This document shows positions 30,645-39,797 of a stretch of DNA of 64,000 nt, piece after piece. The notes beneath the pieces are model-generated. The model searched no databases. It was not told the origin of the DNA and saw only the letters and a program-made list of their open reading frames with translations. The stretch is taken from contig NZ_LBHJ01000003.1 of NCBI RefSeq assembly GCF_001006305.1, positions 733,709 to 797,708 on the forward strand. The letters run 5' to 3'. The position numbers were made by a program, and so were the translations under genes. Position 1 is the stretch's first letter. Each line of letters opens with the position of its first letter. This stretch comes from Silvibacterium bohemicum (GTDB lineage: Bacteria > Acidobacteriota > Terriglobia > Terriglobales > Acidobacteriaceae).

Positions 30645-31214
30645 ATGAGATCACCTTCCCCTTCTGATCTTTGCTGGGTCATCGGATTTACTCCACAAGG
30701 ACATTGGATCGCTCCAATACTGCGCGCTGCTGTGCGGGCGGAGTGGCCAGATGCGCAGCAGCTAGCAGCGGTCCGGTTAGGTGACGCTTCTCTGGCTCAC
30801 GAGCTGATGGAGCAAGCAATCGAAGAGACCAAAGAAGGGCTCGAAGCAATGTCGGCCGCCGATGTCGACGAAGCTCGACAGTTGCTCTCAAGGCACTATC
30901 GAAATGCCGTCAGGCGCTGGTCGCGCTCGGAGAGCCGATTCATCTTTCGCGGAACTACCACTGATATTGAAGTTCTGTCTCCACCGTCGGCGCCGGCGGT
31001 GCCTGCCGTCGAAGCCAAGCTGGATCTGAACACGCTGCTTCAAGACACTCCGCCAGCACTGCGCCGGGCGCTGCTTCTGCGCTACGGCTCCCGGAACCGA
31101 TGGGAAGACGTTGCCGCCGAGCTGGAGAAGTCGAAAGATGCGATTCGAATGAGTTGCCAACGTGAGCTGAACCGCATCCGAAAAAAGTTAGGCATTCGAG
31201 GTCGATCCGGATGA
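30645..31214 (+). CDS. ECF sigma-like protein
   Basis: 189 residues from the ATG at 30645 (an ATG at 30633 is also in frame). Region 2-like segment: LAAVRLGDASLAHELMEQAI; region 4-like HTH: LRRALLLRYGSRNRWEDVAA, ELEKSKDAIRMSCQRELNRI. Region 2 is poorly conserved, so it is a divergent sigma or sigma-like regulator. The next gene encodes a single-span protein with HxxxCxxC, the usual anti-sigma pairing. Confidence 0.7.
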   Translation: MRSPSPSDLCWVIGFTPQGHWIAPILRAAVRAEWPDAQQLAAVRLGDASLAHELMEQAIEETKEGLEAMSAADVDEARQLLSRHYRNAVRRWSRSESRFIFRGTTTDIEVLSPPSAPAVPAVEAKLDLNTLLQDTPPALRRALLLRYGSRNRWEDVAAELEKSKDAIRMSCQRELNRIRKKLGIRGRSG

Positions 31215-31230
31215 AAATCCTTTGTAGAAA

Positions 31231-31995
31231 ATGAGAGAAACTGGAAGGGATTCCGTGGGCGAGCTTCAAAACTTCGTGAGGGATGATGAGAACGATACTC
31301 TCCTGTTTGAAAGACTCCAGGAGCACGTGCTCGAACACTATCCCAACCCAGACCGGGTGGGATGTTTTGACCGTGCAACGCTCATCACCTTCGTCGAAAC
31401 ACCTGGACGGCTAGATCTCGAAGACCCGAAATATTTGCACGTCTTTCGCTGTGCCGAGTGTACCCGCGATCTGATGGAGCTCCGCCGGCTTCGTGAGGAG
31501 CGGATTCGGCAAGCGGCCACACGTTCCGCGCAACGAACTCCTCGATGGTGGTGGTATGCCGGAGTTGCGGCCGCGGTCACAATAGTTGCCGTGCTGGTAG
31601 GGGTTTCTCGAACGCACGACAGGAGGCAACCGGTCGAGACTGCTCAGGCCGGGGTGGCGGTCCCTGTTTCTGTTGATTTGAGCTCGGACGGCCTGGCGCG
31701 AGACGGGGCCAAGAGCGATGCCCCCGCTCCAATTCCTCTGCCGCGACGGGTGATCGAGCTGCGGCTTGTCCTCCCCTATTACAGTCCTGCCGGCAGTTAT
31801 CGCGTCACTGTGTCACGGGATCAGAGCGAAAGCCTTATCGAGGCTTCGGACTCCGCGCAGGCGACGGTCGAGGGTTCGCACACCGAGCTCAGGGTGAGGC
31901 TTGACCTTGGACACCTTACTCCCGGCAACCATTACCTTGGCACAACTCGTGTGGGTGACGGAGCGCCATACTACTATCCCGTCGTCATTCGGTAG
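31231..31995 (+). CDS. Probable transmembrane anti-sigma factor
   Basis: 254 residues. Cytoplasmic part holds a zinc-binding anti-sigma-like motif, HVFRCAECTRDLMEL (about residues 70-84); one membrane span follows (WWYAGVAAAVTIVAVLVGVS, about 108-127) and the outer part is a beta-rich domain (VIELRLVLPYYSPAGSYRVT ... HTELRVRLDLGHLTPGNHYL). It begins 16 nt after the sigma-like gene. It likely holds that sigma at the membrane until an external signal. The fused protein at 56232 has the same logic in one chain. Confidence 0.72.
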   Translation: MRETGRDSVGELQNFVRDDENDTLLFERLQEHVLEHYPNPDRVGCFDRATLITFVETPGRLDLEDPKYLHVFRCAECTRDLMELRRLREERIRQAATRSAQRTPRWWWYAGVAAAVTIVAVLVGVSRTHDRRQPVETAQAGVAVPVSVDLSSDGLARDGAKSDAPAPIPLPRRVIELRLVLPYYSPAGSYRVTVSRDQSESLIEASDSAQATVEGSHTELRVRLDLGHLTPGNHYLGTTRVGDGAPYYYPVVIR

Positions 31996-32061
31996 TTACG
32001 CTTCGGCGCGCAAAATTCTGTACATGATCCAGACCGAGCGGTCGAACGATTGAATCGAAGT

Positions 32062-32367
32062 CTACTCAGCTGCTGCTCTGGCTCTTGTACGATTCTTCGG
32101 CGTTCGCCGCGCCTCCGTGGAGGGCATCACAGGAGGGGGTGGGAAATAACGGGTCTTGCCGAAGTCAAAGAGCTCCTTGAGAGGGACGTTGAGGGCTTTG
32201 GCTATGATCTCGAGCTTCTCTGGCTTCGGAAAAGAGTTTCCCCTCTCAATTTCCCCGGCCTGCTTGAGCGTCAAGCCAATCGCGTCCGCGAAAGTTGCCT
32301 GCTTCATTCCGGAGAATCGTCGTAGTTCGGCTATCCGCTTGGAGAATCGGTATCTTAGGGTCGTCAC
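32062..32367 (-). CDS. XRE-family transcriptional regulator
   Basis: 101 residues. HTH_3 domain at about 8-65: FSKRIAELRRFSGMKQATFA, DAIGLTLKQAGEIERGNSFP, KPEKLEIIAKALNVPLKELF. A Pro/Arg-rich tail follows (PPPPVMPSTEARRTP). It stands alone, divergent from the histidine kinase across 32368-32841; its target is unknown. Confidence 0.85.
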   Translation of the reverse strand: MTTLRYRFSKRIAELRRFSGMKQATFADAIGLTLKQAGEIERGNSFPKPEKLEIIAKALNVPLKELFDFGKTRYFPPPPVMPSTEARRTPKNRTRARAAAE

Positions 32368-32621
32368 CCTTTCAGTCTTGCGAAGTTGCGGTTCCCAATA
32401 TACCCATTAGAAGGTTACAAAATAGGAAGTCGCACTTCACATTTTTCAAGACCGCATGATCTAATAGAGCCGAGGGGTCATCGATCAGAGCCCGCAGCAA
32501 GGGCCGATTCTGAGTGCTCTCCAGGTGAACTGTTTGCGAGAACACCATGGAATCGCCAGGAACGATATGCCTCAAGAGAGTAACTGCAACAGTTCGCTTC
32601 TCAGAGTCTGCTGTCGGTGTG

Positions 32622-32643
32622 AGTCTCTTGGAATCAAGAGACT
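32622..32643. other. Inverted repeat in intergenic gap
   Basis: AGTCTCTT-ggaatc-AAGAGACT, a perfect 8-bp inverted repeat between the divergent XRE and histidine kinase genes. It could be an operator or a transcript hairpin. Nothing else is evident in 32368-32841. Confidence 0.4.
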
Positions 32644-32841
32644 TGCAACCCCTTCTGGAGCATTTGCTCCTGCAAGGATCTGATCGGTCAATCTAATCCG
32701 CTGCGCGCGGTTGACCTCTTCAGGCATTCGCTCGGAGAAGGCTTAACTCAAATGACTGGCCGGATGGGCTTCCTTGGAAGCTCCTTGACTACTTGTGTTA
32801 CAGACGCGATTGACCGTCGCACGAATATGTCTGACCAATAG

Positions 32842-33831
32842 ATGGCTCTTCCTTCATCATCGCGCTTTACCTGGATTGCAGTAGCCGCCCTGTTTCTCTT
32901 TGGAGGACTGGAGAGCGTTGTCTGTTTCAAGTATTTCAGCGAACAACGTTGGACAGCAGGGATTGCGTTGCTTGCCGCAGCTCTGCTGGGATGGGCTTTC
33001 CATCGAGCTGTCGGCAATCTCGCACAAGAGCCCGTCAACACAGGGCCAGGACCGAGCCCGCTTGCGGCTGGCAGCGATCTCGCCGAGAGTCTCAAAAGCA
33101 AGATCAGCGACCTGGACGCTGTCCGGGCGAACCTGGCGAGCCGCGAAAAGATGCATCTGGAATGGGTCGCCTACCTCAGCCACGACCTGGCCACGCCCCT
33201 GGCCCGCATGCTGCGTCGCGTCGAGACGATCCAGTACGACGCCGCTATGAATCCGGATGAAAAGGAAGAGACGCTCGAGCTGGTTCATCGCGACATCACC
33301 GAGCTGGCGGAGATCGTTGGCTCGATTAGTCAGCTCGCCATTCTCGAGAGCGGTATCGAAAGATGCTTCAAGGACATGCCTCTCAAGCCCTTGCTGGAAT
33401 CGACTTTCGAGGACTTTCAGTACGAGGCCTCAAGCAGGGGGATTGAACTCGACCTGCAAGTACCCGATGACATAGGTTCCGTCCGCATGGAGAAGAGTCT
33501 CGTAAAGCGTGCCGTTGAGAATCTTCTATCCAACGCGATCCGCTTTACCCCAGAGGGCGGGTTGGTCACCGTGAGTGCGCGCCGATCCGAGCAGACGGTT
33601 GACATCGTTGTCGAGGACACGGGTACTGGGGTTCCTGTTCAGGAGCTTGAACGTGTCTTCAACTTCGCTTTTAAAGGTGAAGGCCATATCCGCATCTCCA
33701 AGGTGGGTTCTCTTGGATTGGGGTTGGCGATGGTGCGGAAGGTGGCTGAAATACACTCGGGCAAGGTAAGCGCAAACAACGTCGAACCTAACGGAGCGAG
33801 GTTTGTTGTGTCGCTACCGACAACGAGTTGA
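32842..33831 (+). CDS. Membrane sensor histidine kinase
   Basis: 329 residues. Two N-terminal membrane spans (about 10-28 and 42-58) with almost no periplasmic loop. Phospho-acceptor motif YLSHDLATPLARM (H about 119), N box ENLLSNAIRFTPEGG, G1 VVEDTGTGVP, F box VFNFAF, G2 SLGLGLAMVRKVAEIH. It autophosphorylates and passes phosphate to a response regulator, but none is adjacent; the orphan regulator at 59585 is a possible partner. Confidence 0.93.
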   Translation: MALPSSSRFTWIAVAALFLFGGLESVVCFKYFSEQRWTAGIALLAAALLGWAFHRAVGNLAQEPVNTGPGPSPLAAGSDLAESLKSKISDLDAVRANLASREKMHLEWVAYLSHDLATPLARMLRRVETIQYDAAMNPDEKEETLELVHRDITELAEIVGSISQLAILESGIERCFKDMPLKPLLESTFEDFQYEASSRGIELDLQVPDDIGSVRMEKSLVKRAVENLLSNAIRFTPEGGLVTVSARRSEQTVDIVVEDTGTGVPVQELERVFNFAFKGEGHIRISKVGSLGLGLAMVRKVAEIHSGKVSANNVEPNGARFVVSLPTTS

Positions 33832-33878
33832 TGAACAGCCTTCCTGGCGGTCCTGTCATACGCTCGACACTCCACATG

Positions 33879-35303
33879 TCACTTTTGAACACCCACACAT
33901 TGGCGCGATTGAGCGGTCTTATCCATCTGGCGTACGAGGCTTCGAATGTAGCTTTTCAGTCCAGGGTTGTAGTGGTATCTGGACTCGAGCCATTGCCAGC
34001 GGCTCGTTAGGTGCGTCGCGATCGATACCAGCCTGACAGACCGAAGGCCTAGATCGATCTGAGCCTCGGAGATGTCGCATCTCCACTGTTCACGGTAGGC
34101 GTGGAGAATGCGCGAACACCATGGTGCAAAGGTTTTGCCCTGAGCAAGATAAATCTGCAATTGGTCAAGAGCGACTAACGGGTTGCCCACGCCAGCCTGG
34201 GCCCAGTCAGTGAACACGCAAGCGTCGCCCGCAACCAGGATGTTGCCGCCATTGAGATCGTTGTGAACCACCGTGTCCGGGATGCCGATCTCTTCAAGGT
34301 CAAAGCAAGCCTCCTCGAATATCTCGGCGATCTCTTTCAGTCGTCCAATCTCGATTGCGGGAATGGCGTCCGACCTCTGCGAAAGCACTGCCTCTTCGAG
34401 GTACGGCATCATCGAGAGCATAGTATCCCGAAGAGCTGGGATGCGCTGGTCAGTGAACCCATGCCCGAGCAACGAATCCAGATGGGGAATGCTTGCCTGT
34501 TGCATCTCGGCGAGCCTCTTCCCAATCGTCTCCGCGGTCTCGGCTTCGAGGTGGCCTGATTCTTCGACCGACGCTCCCCCGTCACGCATCAACCATCCAT
34601 TCCAGTCCGTCCGGACGCCTAACAGCGTTGGTAGAAACGTGGGAAGCAGGTTGCTCAGCATGGTCACGGCCACGTATTCGTTGCCTGTTGATTCGTGGGG
34701 TGATTCTGCGACTGCCTTGAACCATAACGGAGGACCGTGCCTGGGGCGGATCTTTAAGAGTGTATGGCTGGAAGACGCATTGACCTGTTCGATCTCATCG
34801 CCAATATCGATCCGGTCGTAAGGAAGCTCTCTGCCGATCCACCGCAACAGATCCTCGGTCCACCCGAGCTGCAGAAACGGCGCTTGATCGTCAGTCCTGC
34901 CTTCCAGAAGGTCCTGAAGCATTACTCGAACCGAACTCTCCGCGTCTTCAATCTCAATGTCGGCGATCTCTTCCAGAGGAAGCCATGCGAACCTGCCTGG
35001 AAGTGCGGTGATGGATTGGTCATTGGTTGCTTCCACTATCGCGATGCGCCCACTGAGAGACCACTCTCCGAGAGTTTCCAAGACCACAGACTGTAAGTTC
35101 CAACGCTGACTGATCGCGCGTTGGATGTGCGGCGCCGATCGTGTCCATTTGGGGATGGATAAGCGTGGCAGCGAGAAGGCCGAGCCGGAGTGCAGGGGCG
35201 ATTGTCGCTCAACGAGAATGCGCTTGTTCGAGCGTGAAATCAGTATCAGACGAAACTCATCGTTTTGTGGCCCGGGATGAATCGTCAGAAGACACCGCCG
35301 CAC
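33879..35303 (-). CDS. APH-fold small-molecule/peptide kinase, paralogue of lasso kinase
   Basis: About 474 residues from a GTG at 35303; the frame is open further upstream but overlaps the S41 gene, and this start matches the length of the paralogue at 44544 (458). Similarity runs end to end: EFRLILISRSNKRILVE versus AYRLLLVVPRLNLALLE, and RTDWNGWLMRDGG versus RGDWNAWIMEEFG. The catalytic loop HNDLNGGNIL and the FTDW metal site are intact, as in aminoglycoside/choline kinases. Last gene of the CHAT-S41-kinase unit, facing the histidine kinase. Substrate unknown. Confidence 0.78.
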   Translation of the reverse strand: MRRCLLTIHPGPQNDEFRLILISRSNKRILVERQSPLHSGSAFSLPRLSIPKWTRSAPHIQRAISQRWNLQSVVLETLGEWSLSGRIAIVEATNDQSITALPGRFAWLPLEEIADIEIEDAESSVRVMLQDLLEGRTDDQAPFLQLGWTEDLLRWIGRELPYDRIDIGDEIEQVNASSSHTLLKIRPRHGPPLWFKAVAESPHESTGNEYVAVTMLSNLLPTFLPTLLGVRTDWNGWLMRDGGASVEESGHLEAETAETIGKRLAEMQQASIPHLDSLLGHGFTDQRIPALRDTMLSMMPYLEEAVLSQRSDAIPAIEIGRLKEIAEIFEEACFDLEEIGIPDTVVHNDLNGGNILVAGDACVFTDWAQAGVGNPLVALDQLQIYLAQGKTFAPWCSRILHAYREQWRCDISEAQIDLGLRSVRLVSIATHLTSRWQWLESRYHYNPGLKSYIRSLVRQMDKTAQSRQCVGVQK

Positions 35304-35400
35304 TGCCCAGCAGAGCGGAGCGCTGTTGAGTTGAGTCTCCCGTCGACGTAATCGACCGGCAAGAACAATGGTGTTCGAGAGCGCGACATACGTGTGTCCT

Positions 35401-36708
35401 CTACATTGCAGATACCACTTCGATCGCACGATCGAGTTGTGTATCCAACCCTGCTCTTGCTTGCTCTGGTTCGAAGGGCACCAGCACATCGGGCTCGATC
35501 GGAAGGCCCTCGATACCGTCGCCTTCCGCGGTCTGGTATGAACCCACCGGCAGCACAAGCCAATACCCGCTGAAGAGAGCGAACTTGTTTCCTCCAAGAA
35601 CCCGCCCCGGCGTAGCCTCTCCGACGATCGTCGCCAATTGATGTTCGCGTGCGAACGCGACGAGCATCTCATTGGCGCTTGCGGTGTGCCGGTTCACAAG
35701 GATGACGATTCGGCCGTGGAAGGGCATTGCGTCCAGACCTTCGGTAGCTATGAGGATCGGGGTGTTGAGACCGACGGCCTTGCGGAGGGACATCATTGCC
35801 TGAGCTTTCAGAGCCAATGGAATGAGACCAAGTTTTTGCGAAGGAATTCTGTCGAACACAAAGTGATAGCCCTTTGCACCGTTCACGGGCGTCATGCCGC
35901 CGCCCGCATAGCGCCCGACCTGAAGCCTTGAAGGAGTCAGCAGGCTCATTGCCCGTAACACTCCTATGCCACCGCCGGTGTTTCCCCGGAGATCGAGAAT
36001 GAGGCGTGAGGCCTGTCCCACGTTTTGGATAGCGAGAGAGATCTCATTGGCGATTTCAACGCCTATTTGTCCCGGGTACATCGCGATCCGCACATACCCT
36101 ATATCGCCCGGCAGCCTTTTGTAGGACACGAGAGAGGTCGGCACTACCTGAGGAAGTTGGCCCCGTATCCGCTTGGGAGCCGGTATGACTACGTCCTTTA
36201 TCTCCTCGCGAAGTCCTTTGGCCAGCACAGTGATCTTCGCATTGGATTTAACTGCGAAGAGTGGATGCTCTGGTGGGCGAAACGGGCGCCCGTCGACAGC
36301 TAAGAGGACATCTCCTGGCCTAATACCTGCAAGTGCGGCAGGCCCGCCGGCGTGAACATCCTGGAACGTCCAACGCTCCTCCCTCAAGGGTTTCGATACC
36401 AGATAGGTGGCGCAAAGGGCCATCTTGCTGCTCGATCGGGAGAGGCTTTCATGGAAGAAGCCGACGTGCGATCGCTGCAGTTCGGCAAGCAGCGCAAGCA
36501 TTGCCACTTCGAACTGCTCGTCCGAACCGGCGTTCACGATGCGCTCTCGGTGCTTCGCTATCGCTCCTGGCCAATGAACCCAGGCCAGTTGGGTGTTGTA
36601 GAAATGCTTGCCGATGATGCCGGTGACTTTGTCGAGCATCTGCTCTCGTTGTCTTGCATTCAACAGGCTTTTGGATCTACCACTGTCAACGGATTTGTTC
36701 GTCTGCAC
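35401..36708 (-). CDS. S41 (C-terminal processing) peptidase with PDZ domain
   Basis: 435 residues. N-terminal helical region, PDZ at about 120-180 (VHAGGPAALAGIRPGDVLLA), then the S41 core: LILDLRGNTGGGIGVLRAMS and NRHTASANEMLVAF with nucleophile Ser344. The Lys general base expected 25 residues later (TFGKG motif in CtpA/Prc) is Arg369 in ATPGRVLGG. No signal peptide is evident, so it may act in the cytoplasm. It begins one base after the CHAT gene stop. It may be a processing peptidase or a non-catalytic binder. Confidence 0.88.
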   Translation of the reverse strand: MQTNKSVDSGRSKSLLNARQREQMLDKVTGIIGKHFYNTQLAWVHWPGAIAKHRERIVNAGSDEQFEVAMLALLAELQRSHVGFFHESLSRSSSKMALCATYLVSKPLREERWTFQDVHAGGPAALAGIRPGDVLLAVDGRPFRPPEHPLFAVKSNAKITVLAKGLREEIKDVVIPAPKRIRGQLPQVVPTSLVSYKRLPGDIGYVRIAMYPGQIGVEIANEISLAIQNVGQASRLILDLRGNTGGGIGVLRAMSLLTPSRLQVGRYAGGGMTPVNGAKGYHFVFDRIPSQKLGLIPLALKAQAMMSLRKAVGLNTPILIATEGLDAMPFHGRIVILVNRHTASANEMLVAFAREHQLATIVGEATPGRVLGGNKFALFSGYWLVLPVGSYQTAEGDGIEGLPIEPDVLVPFEPEQARAGLDTQLDRAIEVVSAM

Positions 36709-39306
36709 TCAAAGTACTCCCGCGGGGTCTCCGACAATTTCAAAGCTTGCCCAGTAGTAAGGCGCGAGACCAGACTGCATCATTTGAACCTGCGCTTGCT
36801 TGAGCGCTTCGGTCTTGGTTTGATGGCTGGCCAGGTTCTTATAAAACGATGTCATCAGTTGTGTCGTACTCTGGTCGTCCAGCTCCCAGAGCGCTGAAAC
36901 TACAGTTTCTGCACCGGCCTCAATGAAAGCGTGGCCGAGATCCGCTACATCGACCTCCCCGACCGGGCCAACGCCCGTGTTGCAGGCGGATAGTGTCACC
37001 AGCCGCGCTTTGAGATGAAGATTGCGCACCTCTCTGACTTCGAGAAGGCCATCATCGTGCCCATCCTTCTGCGGTGCGAAGACGAGCGCCGACCGGTCCG
37101 GATACTCGACGTCGGCATAACCATGTAACGCGAGATGGAGCACGCGATACTGGTCTAAAGGAAGAGCCTTGAATGTCGACTCTGTTGCGGCAGGTCCCAG
37201 AAGAAGCGTCCTGGGCGCCGGAAAATCACCGGCGATTGTTTCCACCTCTTTCTTGGTCTGCGGCAGAGGTTGCAGTTGCCTCATCTGGGGAAGCGAGATT
37301 GCCCTAAGCAGACCGGTTACTCTTGGACCTTGTTCGTTCTCCCCGGTCCATGCCGCGACTCCGACGTATTGATATCGATCCGCGAGCGTCGACGGTTCGC
37401 GATCGCGAAGAAGGCATAGAACCGTAGCGGATGGGCTTACGCTGAAGTTGTGGCTTTCAACGAGATACGTTCGTTCGTCCATCAGCGCCGCGAACGGGAC
37501 CAGATTGATCACACCGTCAGGGACGACAATCACGGATCGATGTTCCGCGTACTCCTTGACCGGACCGAGCAGGCCGGTGAAGAGCATCCCGGCAAGCTCG
37601 GGATCGCTCTTTCGACTGTGGATGGATCTCCGGTACTGAGCAATCAAGGATGCGAGCACCTTCCGTGAAGGCAGCGCATACCGGGTCAAGCTGCGAGATG
37701 TGATTGCAAGAACAGACGACTGGGAGTCATCGAGAACATATTCGAGAAGGAGCTCATCCGGCCCGAGATGGCGCTGTATGTCTCGGACGGCCATCGGGCG
37801 CCTTGCGGTCGCGCCAGCCAGGCTGGAATCGTCCAACTGAAGCTCCTCCTGATAGAGGGACTGTGCCAGACGCTGCCGCGTTGCGTCGCTGTCCGTTTTG
37901 ATCAATTCAAGATTGATCTGCATGATTTTCATTTCCTGGCCGGTTGGTTCGTGGGGAGCAACCAGTTCATGATGTTCGAGCGCCTGCACCTCGATCCGAC
38001 CGCGCTCCTGTTCAATCGTCTTGAGGCCGGCGTCCAGATCCCCTTCGTTGCAGAGGACGTTGTAGTAACTGGAGTAGACCTGGCTCATCTCCTCGATCAA
38101 GGCACGCTCGACGTTAGGCGTCGGTGCAGTTGCGAGGAATGAGTCGACAAGAGTCATGCTCTTCTCATAGAGCGCGTGCGATTCCCAATCACGCCCCATC
38201 CGGGCAAGAATCTCTGCCTTTATCGCCAGATTGCGAGGGGAAAAGTAGAGCTCCTGCGGAACCTTCGTATTCGCGTCGATCGCCTCGTCGATGCTGGCGA
38301 GTGCAGCAGGAAGGTCGTTCTGGCGTTCATAGGCTATCGCAAGCAGGCCGCCCGTCTGGCTGATCCCTCGCCAATATTGAAGGTGGCGCGCGTAACCGAG
38401 GGCAACTACAAGTTCAGAAGTCGCTCGATCCCAGTCGCCCATGTCCTGATAGACCGATCCCTTCGCGGTCTCGATCTGAAACAGGTGGGCATCGAGGTGT
38501 GCCGAGGGTAAGCGGCTGATTGCGGCGTCGGCAAGAGCGAGCGCTTCCGGATAACGATGGAGGCCCCGCAACGCATCGATCTTCGTATTGATCGCAATCG
38601 ACGGATAGGCAAGGCCGCGGTCTTTGTTCGCAGTGTCGATCGCCTGGTCCAGCCATTGGAGGGCTTCGTCATAGCGTTGCAGTTCTACGAGGCCCGCCCC
38701 ATAGAGGCTGGCGTATCGAACATAGGCCGCCTGGTCATGGAGTGTCTTCGCCGTGAGCCAGGCGCGGGTCACCAGCTTCTTCGCATTGGAGAAATCGCCC
38801 AGCAGAAAATCCGCTATGCCTTGCTCGCCCATCGCCCGGGCCATCAACTCGAACTCGCCGCGCCGCTCGGCCAGTGTCTGGACTTCTCCCCAGGTCTTGG
38901 CGGCCATCGCGGAATCGTAGTTGGTCTCGATCATTCCCCGAATGACAAGAATCCGAAGCCGGGTCTCCGGCTCCCGGGCGGCCGGCAGCTTCAGATCCCG
39001 TTCCAGCTCAACAAGCAGAGCTGGGAGGGGTTCTGCCTCAGCTCGTGGTATGAACTGGCTGACGTGAGCGTAAAGGGCCTGCGACGGACGGTTCGAGCGT
39101 TCGAACAATGTCTCCGCCTGCGCATAAAGCGGAGCTGCTTCGATCCAATTGTTGTTCCAGGACAACTCGTTCGCCCGGGCGAGGAGGCTCCCGGGAGAGA
39201 GCTTTGGGCTAGATTTTTGTAGAAATAGGCAAGTGGTTATTGTACCTATCGCCGCCGTCGCAAATACTAAGGCCCGAGTTCTGCTGTTTCTCAACATAAG
39301 CAGCAT
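36709..39306 (-). CDS. TPR-CHAT caspase-like protease
   Basis: 865 residues. An N-terminal hydrophobic segment (about 10-30, LVFATAAIGTITTCLFLQ) anchors or exports it. TPR-like helical repeats run to about 430, then the C-terminal CHAT domain. The caspase-type dyad is present: His728 in LHLALHGYADVEYPDRSALV and Cys775 in LSACNTGVGPVGEVD. CHAT proteases act in signalling and anti-phage or cell-death systems. First gene of a tight operon with the S41 peptidase and the kinase. Confidence 0.9.
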   Translation of the reverse strand: MLLMLRNSRTRALVFATAAIGTITTCLFLQKSSPKLSPGSLLARANELSWNNNWIEAAPLYAQAETLFERSNRPSQALYAHVSQFIPRAEAEPLPALLVELERDLKLPAAREPETRLRILVIRGMIETNYDSAMAAKTWGEVQTLAERRGEFELMARAMGEQGIADFLLGDFSNAKKLVTRAWLTAKTLHDQAAYVRYASLYGAGLVELQRYDEALQWLDQAIDTANKDRGLAYPSIAINTKIDALRGLHRYPEALALADAAISRLPSAHLDAHLFQIETAKGSVYQDMGDWDRATSELVVALGYARHLQYWRGISQTGGLLAIAYERQNDLPAALASIDEAIDANTKVPQELYFSPRNLAIKAEILARMGRDWESHALYEKSMTLVDSFLATAPTPNVERALIEEMSQVYSSYYNVLCNEGDLDAGLKTIEQERGRIEVQALEHHELVAPHEPTGQEMKIMQINLELIKTDSDATRQRLAQSLYQEELQLDDSSLAGATARRPMAVRDIQRHLGPDELLLEYVLDDSQSSVLAITSRSLTRYALPSRKVLASLIAQYRRSIHSRKSDPELAGMLFTGLLGPVKEYAEHRSVIVVPDGVINLVPFAALMDERTYLVESHNFSVSPSATVLCLLRDREPSTLADRYQYVGVAAWTGENEQGPRVTGLLRAISLPQMRQLQPLPQTKKEVETIAGDFPAPRTLLLGPAATESTFKALPLDQYRVLHLALHGYADVEYPDRSALVFAPQKDGHDDGLLEVREVRNLHLKARLVTLSACNTGVGPVGEVDVADLGHAFIEAGAETVVSALWELDDQSTTQLMTSFYKNLASHQTKTEALKQAQVQMMQSGLAPYYWASFEIVGDPAGVL

Positions 39307-39797
39307 GGGTACGGCTATGACTCATGATCCCATCGATCTCACATTAGGACCAGAGACTCAGGGCGAGCGCTTTCCTTTGATGATCTGGAACGGACTGCGG
39401 CTCACGTGGATCGTAGCGTGACCGGTCCCTTGGGCAAACCGAAATTAAGTCGGAGAGTGCGACAAAATCCAAAACGGTATTGCTTATCTACACGAAGTGA
39501 AGGGAAATGTTTATTGAAGACGTTAATGCTATTGAGAGCTGTAGTATCTTTCACAAACCAGAGATGCGTGACGCAACACTTCCGTTCGGAACACTCCGGT
39601 GGGTTTTTGCAATTCTCCGGGGATTTCGTCGGCAAAGTCTGAGCGTCGACTCGAGTACTGGGCACTCCAGATGCAGAACGGTTTGGCGCGACAGGTCTGA
39701 GTGGATTCCCCGGCAACAGAGTTCTTGTAACGAATCGGGCCCCAGGATCACTAAATGGACACACTCCAAAGAGAGGGCCGTCCATTGCCATACCCTG

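Noticed and set aside
35304-35672. N-terminal extension of the first kinase
   Set aside because: It overlaps the S41 gene by 270 nt and has no counterpart in the paralogous kinase, which begins near the proposed GTG.
39507-39797. N-terminal extension of the PAS protein
   Set aside because: Sequence before the first PAS domain has irregular composition with many Cys, Trp and Arg and no structure; the ATG at 39798 starts right at the PAS domain.
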